The notes beneath the pieces were generated by a model. That model made no database searches. It had not been told where the DNA came from and was given only the letters and a program-made list of their open reading frames with translations. Positions 24,081 through 35,706 of a stretch of DNA of 64,000 nt are shown here, piece by piece; position 1 is the first letter of the stretch, and every line of letters starts with the position of its first letter. This stretch comes from Liriodendron chinense (taxonomy: Eukaryota > Streptophyta > Magnoliopsida > Magnoliales > Magnoliaceae): the NCBI GenBank assembly GCA_003013855.2, contig PVNU02000289.1:62001-126000 (forward strand), written 5' to 3'. The position numbers and the translations under genes were made by a program.

Positions 24081-25057
24081 CACCTGGAGTGATGGATTAC
24101 CCTTTTGGATGGCTCAGACAGACAAACTACCTTCTTGGATGGTGATGCTTGTTACACTAGGTCGTTTGATGGTGAGATCGTTTTTTTATTGCCTTTAGAT
24201 ATGGTCCCCTTCAAGTTTGGATAGTTCAGATGCTTTAGATGGTTTAGATCACAAATTTCCACCATTGATCACAAGTGGACCTTTCTAGCCATCAACAAAC
24301 GAGTTTCGGCCCATCTTCTTGATGATCTGAGTCAGAGAGGCTGCAGATGTTGTGGACTGTAAAAGCTCAAAATTTGGGGGTAATCAGAGCTTTCAGCAGC
24401 GATCTAACCACCGCATTGTCATGTCAGCTTATCAGCCCACCTACCACCGGCCTCGTGGACCAATCCCACAAAGGCGGGAGTAGACTGACAATTGGGCGGC
24501 CCGCCGCCCAGTGCAAGCTTCTCAAGGGGCAAAAGCCCTCTCAACTTCGGACATTTCCAGCATCTCCTCTATCAGTTGTGCTATCTCCCAAACTCCTAGA
24601 TCGAGTGATTTTTCAATTTCTTCTTATCATGGCCCATTTTTTTGTCCCCTTATTTACTTTCTTCTTGCTTCCTCTTTCTAGTTACTGGTGGGGGATCCCA
24701 TAAGGGTGTTGCTCACTAAGGAATGGGCTCTAATCCTTTAGAGGAGGTAAGATCCAATGATGAAGCTCTTATGCACTTGGATGAGGTAGTTGGTGAGGGT
24801 ATTGATGACCATTATGATGGGAGCCTTGCAAGCTTGGTTGGGGCAACCATTAATGGGGGTTTTAATGCTGGATTTCAAGAATTGATGATGACTCTTTGAT
24901 GGGGGAAATGGATGGGTTGGATTTGCTTGAAGTGGAGGCCCTAGGAGATGGAGTGGGTCCCTTGGATATTCATTGTGGGGATGGATCAATCAGGACCATT
25001 GGAAGGGCTGTCATGGATGGTAGGGGGTTAATTTGTGATTGGAATGGATTTGATGCT

Positions 25058-25282
25058 GAGCTCGGATTAGGTATTACCCCCACCAGGATGCAGCTGGAGA
25101 CGGACGGGTGAGTGGCACCTCGGTATTGGTGGAGAGCGGGGGGCCAGCACCTCGGTATTGATGGAGTGCTATAGACCCATCACATCGATGCAGGCCCCAC
25201 CTGCTCTCCACCAATACCGAGGCGCCACACACCCGTCCATCTCCAGATGCATCCTAGTGGGGGTAGTACCTAGTCTGAGCTC
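25058..25282. repeat. Foldback with arms of about 88 bp
   Basis: Arm 1 (25058-25146) runs from GAGCTCGGATTAGGTATTAC to GGTGGAGAGCGGG. Arm 2 (25196-25282) is its reverse complement with about 10-15 percent mismatches and ends GAGCTC. The loop is about 50 bp and carries another copy of CACCTCGGTATTG. It could be a small foldback transposon or a hairpin-forming RNA source. Confidence 0.75.
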
Positions 25283-25929
25283 TTTAATGCTATGGACATG
25301 ACTCTTAACAGGGTAGATTGGGCCATAGTCGGCCAAGATGATCGATCTGTGCCTTTGGGCGATCTTGATGTGACTTTGGATGGTGAGATTACCTTATGGG
25401 TGATGGGGCTTCCGTACCTTCAAGAAGAAGATGGAAAGTTCAAACACAAGGTAAAGGAGATAGAGCATAAGGAGAGAGACATGCCAGACGATGTTCATGG
25501 GAGACTAGTCGATCGTGGGAAGGAACCTCAAGAAGGCTAAACTTTGAGGACATTATTGTAGGAGATTGGTAAAAAACTCCTCTCTCTCTCTTTTTCCTTT
25601 TTTCCTTTTTTGTAAAGAGAACTTAAAAAGGATGTAGCGTGTGAAAGAAAACTTTTTATTTGTGTCAAGAGTTATCTGTGTGAGTGCAATTTGGATTTGT
25701 GCTTGTAGATGTAGGAATCAGAACATTTGACTCAGTCAGATGTCATACTCAGTTTTTCAATTGTTCACTAAGGGTCTCAACTCCTTAAGGTAGTGCGTAA
25801 TGGTATCCTGCCCTAGAATTTGGGTAGAATTTAAAAGAATTCTTGACTCATAATTGTCCTCTTTTGTATTTGTTGAATTTTCCTATTGCTTGAATTTCTC
25901 GTGTAACTAGTTTTTTTTCTTTCTTTCTT

Positions 25930-26165
25930 CTAGCCATTATTACCCGCAGCGCCCTCTCGGGTTTTCACCACATCAGGCTTGCCCGTCATTTTTGCCCGTG
26001 GCACCCTTTCAGGTTTTCACCACGCTCAGAGTATTTGATCTTGCCTGCCCCTTGGCAGCTGAGCTATTTTTACCCTTAGCGCCCTTTCGGATTTTCATCA
26101 AGTCCGCTATGTGCCCACTGTTTTTACCCGGAGCGCCCTTTTAGGTTTTCACTCTGCCCTCTTTG
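25930..26165 (+). repeat. Four diverged copies of an ACCCG-GCGCCC-TTTTCACC unit
   Basis: Copies start near 25939, 25988, 26068 and 26122. Each reads roughly TTACCCGNAGCGCCCTNTCGGG followed by TTTTCA, with spacings of about 50-80 bp. It lies in the 3' noncoding region of K. Confidence 0.65.
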
Positions 26166-26339
26166 TTTAGGCACATTTCTCTTCTTTTGGATTTTTCTTT
26201 TGATTTCGAAGCAGTGGAGGGTTCGAAGTTCCATCCTTGTCAGCCGATCGGCTTAATTTTCCACCCATATCTTAAGCTACAATGACAAAGTAGTCGACTT
26301 TAATTGGGGACCTTCCTAAGAGGGTAAGGGGATGAGGCA

Positions 26340-26520
26340 TTATGCTTTCTCTTTAGGTCTATTTTCTATTTTTCTCTTTCTTTCTATTCTTCTTTTTTTT
26401 TTCTTTTTCCTGTTTCTTTTTATTCTCTGGACGATCTGCTATTTATTTTGACCTCATTTTCTTTTTTTGTTCTTCTTTTTTTTTTTTTGTTGCTTTTTTC
26501 TCTTTTTTTAACCCTTTATT
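26340..26520 (+). repeat. Pyrimidine-rich run
   Basis: About 180 bp of almost pure T/C in two blocks separated by a mixed 35-bp spacer, about 100 bp after K's pol stop on the minus strand (purine-rich on the element's sense strand). Confidence 0.8.
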
Positions 26521-26621
26521 ATAGCACTTATTAGGGAGTGGGAAGATAATTCTCAGGATGTGCAGCTTCAGTCATTTGACTTTAGCTTTATTAATGTAAC
26601 TCTTGACAAGGTTGGATAGGC

Positions 26622-28760
26622 TTACTTGTGAAAGATTTTCACATAATTGGCATTAATTGGCTCCAGAAGATCCTTACCCTTCAAGTTGGTTGTTCGCTCG
26701 CCTCAAGTGCAAGGCTACGATGTAGTAATAATTCTCAGTAAGACCGAGGTCGATCCACAGGGAATTGGAAAACAAGTTCCAAACTATTCCAGCAACTCAA
26801 TTTTACAATGATTTAAAAGTTCAATTGAAATAAGTATGCTAAAATAATAACTTAAGAAAATTCAGTAATTAAAGTTACTAAGGCATTCAAGGATCCACTT
26901 GTAGCAATCTCATGTCAATCCAATCAATCCAAGCATAGAGCACAACTAGATTTGAAGTCCTATCTCTCATCTAGTTGGAAAATAAAGCTTTGGAGCACAT
27001 TTAATCCCACTCAAGTAGAACTTCCAAGTTCTAGTCCCATTCAACATATGTAGAATTCAAAATCATAGCCTTCGGAGTAATAGCCATGCCTATGGACTAT
27101 GGCCTACTCAAGGATTACTATAATTCGAATACAAACAAGCACAACATGATAATCTTAGAGAATTGCAAGGAATCTATGTCCGGAGCACATGAACTCTCAT
27201 AAAACATCTAAAACTATCAACTTTAAGAACTAGAACATTCAAAATCCAAACTTGAAATAGAACTACTTGAATTAAACTGAATCAAACATGAAATTAGCTA
27301 CAAGCTTCACCTCTCAGCCTTAGCTGAGAGATTCTAGCCGAGCATTGTCATACTACAACTTGAACTCATAAAACAAAACTAGAAAACGTAGAAAAACAGG
27401 AGTTTGGAGGGTTGCAGATGCTCTACGATAGCTTACTTCCTCTCCCACGACGTCCCTTAGCTTCTATGATGCCCTAGGAAGAGCCCTTAGGTGTCCTTTT
27501 ATAGTGGGGAAGCTCGGTTGCGTCAGAATCATCTAGAAACTGCGTAAGGATACGCACTGCGCAGAAGTTTTCGGAGCTCAGAATAGAAGCCGCTCGTTTT
27601 TACGCATGGCCGACTGGTCGGACGACCGGTCGGACCTGTCTACTTGGGAGTCTAGTGTGCTCTGGGGATAGCTGACTTGATGGCCGACCGGTCTAGACCG
27701 GTTGGACCAGTCTAGTCCTTGATCTAGAGGTGTCACAAGAGGGTGGCAAACTGGTCTTGACCGGTCTGGCTCCTTTGGCCGACCGGTCATGATCGGTCGG
27801 GCCTTTCTTTTCTTCTTTTTCTTCCTTTCTTTCATCTCTTTTCTCCCTCCTTGCTTTCTTCTTTCTTTGGTCCTCCTTCATCCTTCATCAAAGGATCCTA
27901 AATGTGCTCCTTTTGGTTTCCAATTGGGCGAAGTCGCTCTCATCCCTACAATCACAAAACATGCATTAGATAGGCCTTTTAAACATGAAAACCATGCATA
28001 TAATGTGATGTAATGGGCTATGCAATGTATAAATTAGAGGTTCAACATTGGTGAGCCTGAGTGCGCCTCCTAAAAGAATCTCTCTGATCATTGGGCTATT
28101 TCATGTGAGTTTTGTACTCTCCTTTTGAGTTTGATAGATATGGTAAGATATGCTTCATTACTAGATCACCGACCTTGAGATTTCTTTTTCTAACCTACGT
28201 GTGGCAAGCCTGAGTGGACCTTTTCTAGCAACATTTCTTCGACTTCTTTCTTCATTATTACTTGTGGGGATCTTGACTCTGACTAGTGAAATTACTTCTA
28301 TTCTATATGCTAGCTTGTAAAGAGTTTCTCTCGTAGTTGAGAGTACGAATGTCTAATTAGCCCACCATGTATACAGGAGCGACAGAACATCTTATGAGTG
28401 TGAACTTCTTGAAGAACTCCTCCATCTTTGGATTCATGAGGGGCTTCCCATTGTCGATGATGAAGACATGTGGGACCCTGCAATGGCTGATGATGTCATT
28501 CTTCACAAGCATCGTTGCTTAAGATGCGGGATGTTACCTCTATCTTCTCTATAAAGTAGTCAATTGTCTCGAGCAGGTACTTGCGATTGTCAAATGCTTT
28601 CAAGTTGATCTTTTTGCTGATGTCATTACCACTTATAGAGAGTGGTTAGGGCTTTGTCAGGTTGTAGAGTTTTGAAGCACACACATGGATCCGGTGCGCG
28701 TGCTCCTGACACTTGAAGTAGCTTCTAACATGTTGGTAACATTCTATCGAGCCACAAAAT
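26622..28760 (-). pseudogene. Element K integrase and pol C-terminus, broken, split by solo LTR G
   Basis: Read on the minus strand the frames show a Tat-type integrase: YFKCQEHAHRIHV near 28680-28745 (end of the zinc finger), the catalytic core around IDYFIEK (near 28545) and IIDNGKP (near 28450), then VGDLVMKHILP near 28180 in the C-terminal domain. The first core aspartate is in IDYF and the second in IIDNG; the region that should carry the catalytic glutamate is missing after about 28390. Frameshifts and stops are common. Removing solo LTR G (26691-28047) and one TSD copy joins ...ALRLTN to LKGKDLLEPINANY, a typical Tat pol end, with the stop TAA at 26622-26624. Confidence 0.8.
26691..28047 (-). 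mobile_element. Solo LTR G, Athila-like family 1
   Basis: TGTTCGCTCGCC...GGTTCAACA on the plus strand (LTR sense is minus), 1357 bp, with a perfect TSD TTGGT at 26686-26690 and 28048-28052. The palindrome array is at about 27605-27810, and the minus-strand TATA (CTATAAAAGG) is at about 27498-27507. It interrupts K's pol end. Confidence 0.93.
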
Positions 28761-30212
28761 CTCTTCTGTCATTATGTGTCTATTCATGTGTATGTCGTAA
28801 CTCTAATGCGGAATAAGGGCATAGTCTTGGCAGCTTCTAATTGACAGGCATGATTTCAGGCTTTGTTGGCGATTTTTTGATCGAGTCGGGACAAGTCTTT
28901 ATAAGACACAAGATTGGGCAATCATAACTTCAAAATTTCAATCACTCTCTACTATTTTTCGGGAGTGGGGATTCTCAATGTGCACTTCCCTAGGAGTTTC
29001 GGAAGACCCTAGGTTTACAATTTTGAAATTTTCTAGGATGGCACTAGCTTTTGGTTTGAACTTTTTTAAGGAGGTCCTCTAGTTCAAGAGTCGACTCATC
29101 ATCTTCCTCATCCTGGGCCTCATCCAAACCCATGAGTTTAAAGTCCAACTTTAGATCAAAATCATATTGGTTGACTTCATACTCAACTGCTTTTACAGAT
29201 AGACTTGGAACTTTATTACTTAGGATTTTTGAAAGACTTGTGGATCTTATGTTGGCTTTGAAAGATTTTTTTTTAATTTTTTGGAATTTTATGAATATTT
29301 AGATTTTTTGAAGATTTTGAAATATCTAGATTTTTAAAAGAAATTTGAGTTTTATGAAATTTCAAAATATTTAAATTTTCAAAAATTTGAAATATTTGAT
29401 GTTTCGAGTTTTTTTAGGATTTTCTCTCTTTTTTAAGGGACCCGTGAAAGATGGCGATGCGAATCAGAGATTGCCTAATTTAGCTCCAGGGGGGGGAGCA
29501 TTGTCGACTTTTATTTTGCCATCACGGGGACTACAAACCTGCTACTGCCCTACACTCCTTCCCCCTTAGGAGGTAAGGCCAAAGGGATCAGTAGATGAGC
29601 CCTCATCGTCGTGTCCAAACGTCATTATAATTCTGGAATTTGGCTTCGAGTCAATATCGGATGCGATTTCTCCTGGTTCATCCCTGGTGCAATGTAACTC
29701 TTCGGGTTCATCCAACTCCGGGATTATGGTCCAATCAATCAGAGGCAATTCCTACCCTTTGCTCGAGTCCTCTTCGAATAACCCATTCAGGCTCAGTCTG
29801 CCCATTTGATCTTATGAGATGGAATCCCCCATGTCATCAAGATAAATAGTCCCTGCATTAATGAGTCAGATTAGTGTGCAGATGAAAGGGTTGCCCTCCT
29901 CTTGACAATCTCGTCTTCCTCTTATCCCCCTATGCTTTTGTTTCTCACTTAGAGGAAGTTAATATCCTAGTCTTCTCTTCTCCATATGTTTTCGAATGCC
30001 AATGTCCCAAGCTGAGCCTTGGTATTCAAGTTGGTAGTAATAGATTTGGCGACATGAAGGAAGACGTAGTTTAATTCGATGGGACATGCCAAAGGAAAGT
30101 AATTTGCAATCTCAACTCGAGACTATGACATGGGATGTCCACATCGAAGCATTGTACGTCTATGGCTGGGATGTTAGGCTTATGTGGGTTCATTGCTTCT
30201 ACCCAGAAAATC
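28761..30212 (-). pseudogene. Element K pol spacer region, degenerate
   Basis: The minus-strand frames carry WTIIPELDEPEEL and ITFGH-like DDEGSSTDPFGLTS (29566-29748), wording I associate with the linker upstream of RT in Tat-like polyproteins. More open stretches lie up to 30212. No RT catalytic motif (YVDD/FIDD) or protease was found, so the RT-coding part seems deleted. 29230-29400 is a low-complexity A/T stretch with repeated GAAATAT and TTTTGAAATTT words. Function cannot be assigned with confidence. Confidence 0.45.
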
Positions 30213-31782
30213 TATTCACTCCCCAAGTGTAGGGTTGCAAAGTAGTAATAATTCGGAAAGACCGAGTATCGTTCCCACAAAGATTTATGAATGGGTATTC
30301 TCAAAATTTGTCTAAAATAACTAATAATTAAGATCCTATTAAGAATTAAAGCTAAAAAATAATGATTTGGGTTTAAACAGTGAATGTGTAAGGTAATATC
30401 AATCTAAAAAGGCACTAGAGCGCCAAGGATCCACTTTTGATAAGTTTCAATGCATCAACACAACTAGGTCTCTCATAACTCAATTGGAATTGAATTCATA
30501 TCTCTATCTGATTGGAATATAGAGTGGTTAAATCAACAATTATCCAAAACAGTTGCTTATTCATTGATTCAATTCCCACATCAATGCTCAAGCCTTGGGC
30601 ACACTCAATTGTGTAGGCCAAGCCTCTTTCCAATCTAGTTAAGATTCACAACCATAGCTTTCAACAAATCCTGTCACTAGACTTGATTACAACTAATGAT
30701 TAGAACTCTAATTAAATCAAAATCAATCAACAAACAGCTATTCCAGATTATAACAAAAGATAAGAACTTTAGTTGAAAGAGTTCCCACATGAAGATCGGG
30801 CCATTGTACACAAGACAATCAAAGGATCTACCATGCCCGGAGTCGATGATAGATCAATGAACTACACAAGCATAAACAATGCTCAGAAGGTAAGCTACCA
30901 AGCTTAGAATCACTAAGAATCACATGAGCCCAGAGTCATCAAGAGATCAAAGTAAAACCAAACTAGTACTTGATTCAAACTCATATTGAACTAAAATTCT
31001 TCAATTAAAACATAAAAGGAAACCTAGGTTGCATCAATCCATCAAAAAACAAAATCAAAAGCTTCACCTCTTAACCCTAGCTAAGAGGTTTTAGTTCATC
31101 TCTAACGTCCTTGACTAGAAGCGTCAAAAACATAAAAACTACTAAAACATGAAGAAAACTAAGAAAGCTCGAAGTAGAATCCGTCTCCTAAGCAATCCCC
31201 ACGTCCTAGCATGCCCTGGTTTGAAGAGGAGAAGTCCCATTTATAGATTGGCGCGGAAGATTCCAGATTTAGCAAGGAATTACGCAATTGCGTAGAGAAA
31301 ATCGGAGCTTTACGTACAATCTATTATGCTGACGACCGATCGCACGATCGGTCTGAGCTGTGGACGACCGGTCGCATGACCGGTCTCAAAACTGCAGCAT
31401 CTGTCCAGAGAGTTTTTGTGTTTCTGGATTACTCTCGACCTGTCTGGCGACTGGTCTAAGAGGAGAAAAATAGTAAAAAAATACACTGTAGACCTGTCTA
31501 TCGACCTGTCTGGCGACCGGTCTACAAACAGGTCTAAGAACAAAATTTCAGTTTTTCTTCTTTATCTCTTCTCTTTCTTTCTTGCTTCTTTCTTCCACCT
31601 TTTGGCACTTGTTCTATTGATCTTCAATGCTTGTAATTAGCCTCTTTAAGTCTTCAATTGGTAAATCCTCTCTCTTATTCCTACAAACACAAATCTATGC
31701 ATTAGATTGGTCTTTAAATCATGAAACCATGCATAATGAGTGATGAATTGGGGTTAGAATATGCACAATTAAGAGCTCAACA
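30213..31782 (-). mobile_element. Solo LTR H, Athila-like family 2
   Basis: It is 1570 bp and similar to the LTRs of E: TATTCACTCCCC (first dinucleotide mutated from TG) ... AAGAGCTCAACA. Palindromes with GACCGGTCGCA and related variants are at about 31330-31530. The TSD is poor (AAATC at 30208-30212, GCATC at 31783-31787), consistent with age. Confidence 0.8.
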
Positions 31783-31799
31783 GCATCTTATCTCTGAAG

Positions 31800-33546
31800 T
31801 GAAATTACGCCTTTTTGGATCAACACACTTGTAGAGGGTATGTGTGTGGAAGCTTATAGAGCAACTAGTATTATGGCTAAGTACTAGAGGGGGGTGATTA
31901 GGACCTTTTAAAATCTTTTCACCTACTTATGCAATTTAACAATTTAAACTAAGCAATTAACACTTCAGCTTTTAAGCTTAAGTGGGTCCAATCACAAGGC
32001 TAGCATATAATTAGCAATTAAACAACCTAGCTTAAGCATGCATAGATAATCAAATGATTAAACAAATCAAGCTCCAAATCTATGCAACTTATGTAGACTA
32101 TGAGAATGGATCAATGAGCTCAAGTCTACACTACTTAGTGAAAGTACATCTGGTGTGTGGATGTGCCTATCTAGTGCCTAGCATACATTCCTATCAAGCA
32201 TTCATAATTAAACAATTAAGCATTCAATGTTAAGATAACAATGTGCTCGATTCAATCACAAACCACTCCCAATTCAAGTACTCAACCCCATTGAGCACAC
32301 TGACATTAACTATCAGAGGTTTTAAATGAGGTTCACTTCTCAACCTTTATGCAAAGGTTTTACTAATTCACCTCTCAACCATAACTGAGTTTTAGACAAG
32401 AGATAACTCTCAACCTGATGTACGTTCACTCCTATGTCGATGGCTCCCCCTTGGAGACTTTTTTTAGGCTTGACGAACGAGCCAAGGAGAGCAAAATGCA
32501 CATAGTCTTCAGGACGACTAACGTACGAAGGAACAGCCAACGTCCCTAGAGTTTTAGGCTCAACTAACAAGCCAAGGATTGGCAAATGACCCCAGATCAA
32601 GTTTGATAAAAAAACTCTACACTCAATTCCCACAGGGAAAAGACTAGATGGACTCTCAACAATTTGACAACCTTACTTGTCAGATGAGCCCCTTGTTTAG
32701 CGCCACTTCGGGTTGCTTGTTCTCTGCTCTCCCGTGCTTCAATCTGCTCTCCTTCACTCTCCCAATCATGTTGTCGTTGCATCGTCAATGCCTCAGTTAC
32801 ACTTGATCAACCACCTTGCATATGATGTCTTTAAGATGCCCAAGGTGATAGAAGGGTAGGTTTAAGAACTCTACAACTAGTGAGAGGGTGAAGGTTATTT
32901 TTTTCATGAACTTGGAATGCTCTATTTTTATGTTAAATCACAAGGAGGATACCTTGCTAGGGCTAGAATATGAGCCTCAAATGGTCTCCTACAATGGTGG
33001 CTTCAATCCTCTTAAAATCCCTCTTTTTACCCCAAAAATCGAGCCTTACCTATTTATAAGAAAATATTCAATGGATTCAAAATGGGTAGAAAATGGGTAG
33101 TACCGACCGGTCATGACCGGTCGGATAGGGGTCCATGACCGGTTGGCCAATGGCCTACTAAGACAATGATGTTGCTGTCTAGTCTGGGGGCCAGTCTGAC
33201 CAGTCGGACAAGCCTGGGAACAACGAAATACATTGTTGTCCTAATTCTCCATAGCCCTACCTCAATGGCTAATCTATGGGTGATCTTTTAGGACACCTAG
33301 GGCCAATCTATGATGACTAAAAGTATTCATAAAGGTTTAAGGTCATCAAAAGGTTTGGGTTATGGTTTTCGTCAAGGTTTAAGGCTCACCAAGGCATCTC
33401 TTTTACCTGATTCTTCTTCCTTGATGTAGCAGGTCCGCTTGAGTCTTCGTTCTTCATCTTCATTAAGCTCAAGCGACACTAGACTCACTGACCTAAGTAA
33501 TTGATAAACAAGGTGCACTAGTTTGCCACAGAAATGTGCACTAACA
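31800..33546 (-). mobile_element. Solo LTR J, copia-like
   Basis: On the minus strand it reads TGTTAGTGCAC...AATTTCA, 1747 bp, flanked by a perfect TSD TGAAG (31795-31799 and 33547-33551). Its ends and its CTAGAGGGGGGTGATTAGG box (about 31886-31904) match the other copia-like LTR at 38880-40666. A minus-strand TATAAATAG lies near 33050, with GACCGGTC palindromes just upstream (33100-33205). Superfamily assignment is inferred from termini only. Confidence 0.75.
33100..33205 (-). repeat. GACCGGTC palindromes in the copia-like LTR J
   Basis: CCGACCGGTCATGACCGGTCGG at 33102-33123 is a near-perfect palindrome of the same kind as in the Athila-like LTRs. It is followed by ATGACCGGTTGGCC and CTGACCAGTCGG variants. 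It lies directly upstream of J's TATA. Confidence 0.8.
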
Positions 33547-33707
33547 TGAAGAAGTACTTGGCCTTTTTGGTGAACGATTGGAGAGATGGCATTGATTCTG
33601 TAGGGCCATGACCAATAAAAAAGGAGATGAAATGAAGCTGAGATGTTTAAGACCTGAAAAGTGATAGTTGATGCCTCTAAACTGATCTAATTCTTGACAT
33701 CAATCTC

Positions 33708-34932
33708 TGTTCGCTCGCCTCAAGTGCAAGGCTGCGATGTAGTAATAATCTCGATACGACTGAGGTCAAACCACAGGGAAAGAGGTAAAGAATTCTAACT
33801 ACTCTAATAACTGAAATATAAGAAGTTTAGGAAAAACCGTTTTTAAGAACTAAACATAAATAGGAAAATCTAAGATTTAAGAAGAACTAGAGCATCAAGG
33901 ATCCACTTGTAGTAATCCAATACTAATCCATTCATCCAAGCACAACACAATTAAAATCAAAGTTATATCTCTCATCTAATTGGAGGACATAGCATTAAAG
34001 CACAAACAGTCCCACTAAAATCTGAAAATCAGATTTCTAGTTCTAATGAAGCACATAGAACTCGAACATGTAACCTTCGAAGTAACAACCATGCCAAGAT
34101 ACTATGGCATACTCCAGGGTTACTACAATTCAAATCCAAGCAACCCATCATGGTAATCTCAGAGAATTTCAAGGAACTCATGTCCGGAGTACATGAACTC
34201 TCATAAAACATCCAAAAATACCAACTTTATTGAAACTAGAAGTTCTAAATCCATAAATAAGAAAAGGGTACTTGTAAAATGAATTAAGTATTGAAATTAA
34301 CTATAAGTTTCACCTCTTAGCTCTAGCTAAGAGGTTAGCTAAAAGAAAACATGAATAAAACTAGAAACTAGAACTAGAAGAAGAAGAATCCGTTCTGGGA
34401 ATCTAGGAAGCCTCCTATGTCTTAATCTCTTTGCTCCCCACGTTGCTAGATGGCTTAGGAAGAGGCTATAGGTGTCCTTTTATAGCTTAGAAGTGTCACC
34501 GACTTGAAGGATTTACGGAACTACGGAGTCCTGCACTTGGGACACCCAAAATTTAAAAATAGAAAGTGCATCTCGTTGTCCTCATGTGGGCCGACCGGTC
34601 TTGACCGGTCCAGGGTCGGTCCAGGGACTTCAGTCCCTTTGGCAGTTGTGTGGCCGACCGGTCTGGCCTGCTTGGCCTACCGATCAAACGTGTCTGTGGA
34701 CTAGTGCTTTCAATTCTCTCCTTCTCTTTCTCTTGCTCCATTCTTCCTCTTCTTTTCTTCTTTCTTCCTTGGTTTTCAAAGGTGTATTAAGGTCTTTAAG
34801 CAACATAACGATGAAATCTCCCTCTCGTACCTACAACCACAAAAACATGCATTAGGTGAGTCTTTAATCATAGAACTCATGCATATTGTATGATGAATAA
34901 GGGCTAGAATATGTAATATTCATGGCTCAACA
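33708..34932 (-). mobile_element. Solo LTR F, Athila-like
   Basis: TGTTCGCTCGCC...GGCTCAACA on the plus strand, 1225 bp, with a perfect TSD ATCTC (33703-33707 and 34933-34937). The LTR is of a third variant, with an end like family 1 and a start like family 2. Palindromes are at about 34590-34685 and the minus-strand TATA near 34478. Confidence 0.92.
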
Positions 34933-35706
34933 ATCTCTTCGTTAGCCTATCTCCTAAAGTTGTCAGAGGCAGGAACCATCTGTCCCTGGGGAACCAGCAG
35001 GGGTTGAGACACTGAAAGCTTTGGATCACCGAGAATAGAGTCAAAGGGATCGGAGTGGCCGACTAGACTCGTTGCTTGGGGGACCAAAGGATAAGTAAAA
35101 CTAGTCAGGTCCCTTTGAGGAGTGGAGTTTACTCCTTTGATGGTGGCCATATAGTTGAAACTGAGTCCTACTTTACGTGGTTATGTGGCATGTTGTCTAA
35201 GGAATGAGCCTCTTCTTGGAGGATGAGGGCCAAATAGCCAGGTGTTGCGGGCAGGTTGTGTCCCTGGTCGTTTACTGGAGAGATTGGTAGGTTGTGCCCT
35301 TGGATGATTGTTGGAGAGATGGGCAGGTTGTGCCCCTAGTTAATCGGCATGGGCAGGTTATACCCCTGGATGGTAGTCACTGAGATGAGCGAGTTGTGCC
35401 CCTGGTTGATCGATGGCGTGAAGAATGAACCGACTGAAAATGGCCCTTGTATATTTAAGGGCATGGAGATTGGACTAACTAGAGGTGCCCCTTGCAGGAT
35501 GAGGGGCTCTAAAGCTGAGTTATTTGGGGGTGCCCCTTGTAGGATGGGGGGCTCTGAATGAGTGTTAATGGCATGGACTGGATGGAGAGGAGGCTCTTTT
35601 TGGATAACACTGACAGTATAAGGGCCCAATGTGCTGGGGCTCACTTGATACTATGGCAAGGGATTGAAGTATTGTGCATTCCATTTTGGTTGTTGATGTT
35701 GTTGTT
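34933..35706 (-). pseudogene. Element K gag, C-terminal P/Q-rich part
   Basis: On the minus strand, from 35706, the frame continues from the 45349-45514 piece into QQHQQPKWNAQYFNPLP, then a stop. It goes on with proline/glutamine-rich sequence containing repeated ILQGAP and NIQG/TIQG words (35336-35644), and ends in a stretch to 34933. The repeats are also seen as GGCAGGTTGTGCCCCTGG-like DNA repeats at 35250-35410. No CCHC knuckle was seen. The identity as gag rests on its in-frame link to the gag core upstream. Confidence 0.55.

Larger units (their letters stand above)
21357..26621 (-). other. Element K long 3' noncoding region
   Basis: About 5.3 kb lies between the pol stop (26622-26624) and the polypurine tract. 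I recognise no coding region; the short ORFs here show no family motif. It contains a degenerate GATC-rich array (about 23.2-24.1 kb), a foldback (25058-25282), a repeated TTTTTACCCG/GCGCCC/GGTTTTCACC unit (about 25.93-26.16 kb) and a long pyrimidine run (about 26.34-26.52 kb). Long 3' regions with tandem repeats are known for Ogre/Tat elements. Part of 24.3-25.55 kb may be foreign DNA. Confidence 0.55.

Noticed and set aside
34586..34855. ORF with a hydrophobic, serine-rich stretch as a signal peptide
   Set aside because: It is the pyrimidine-rich U3 part of solo LTR F translated.
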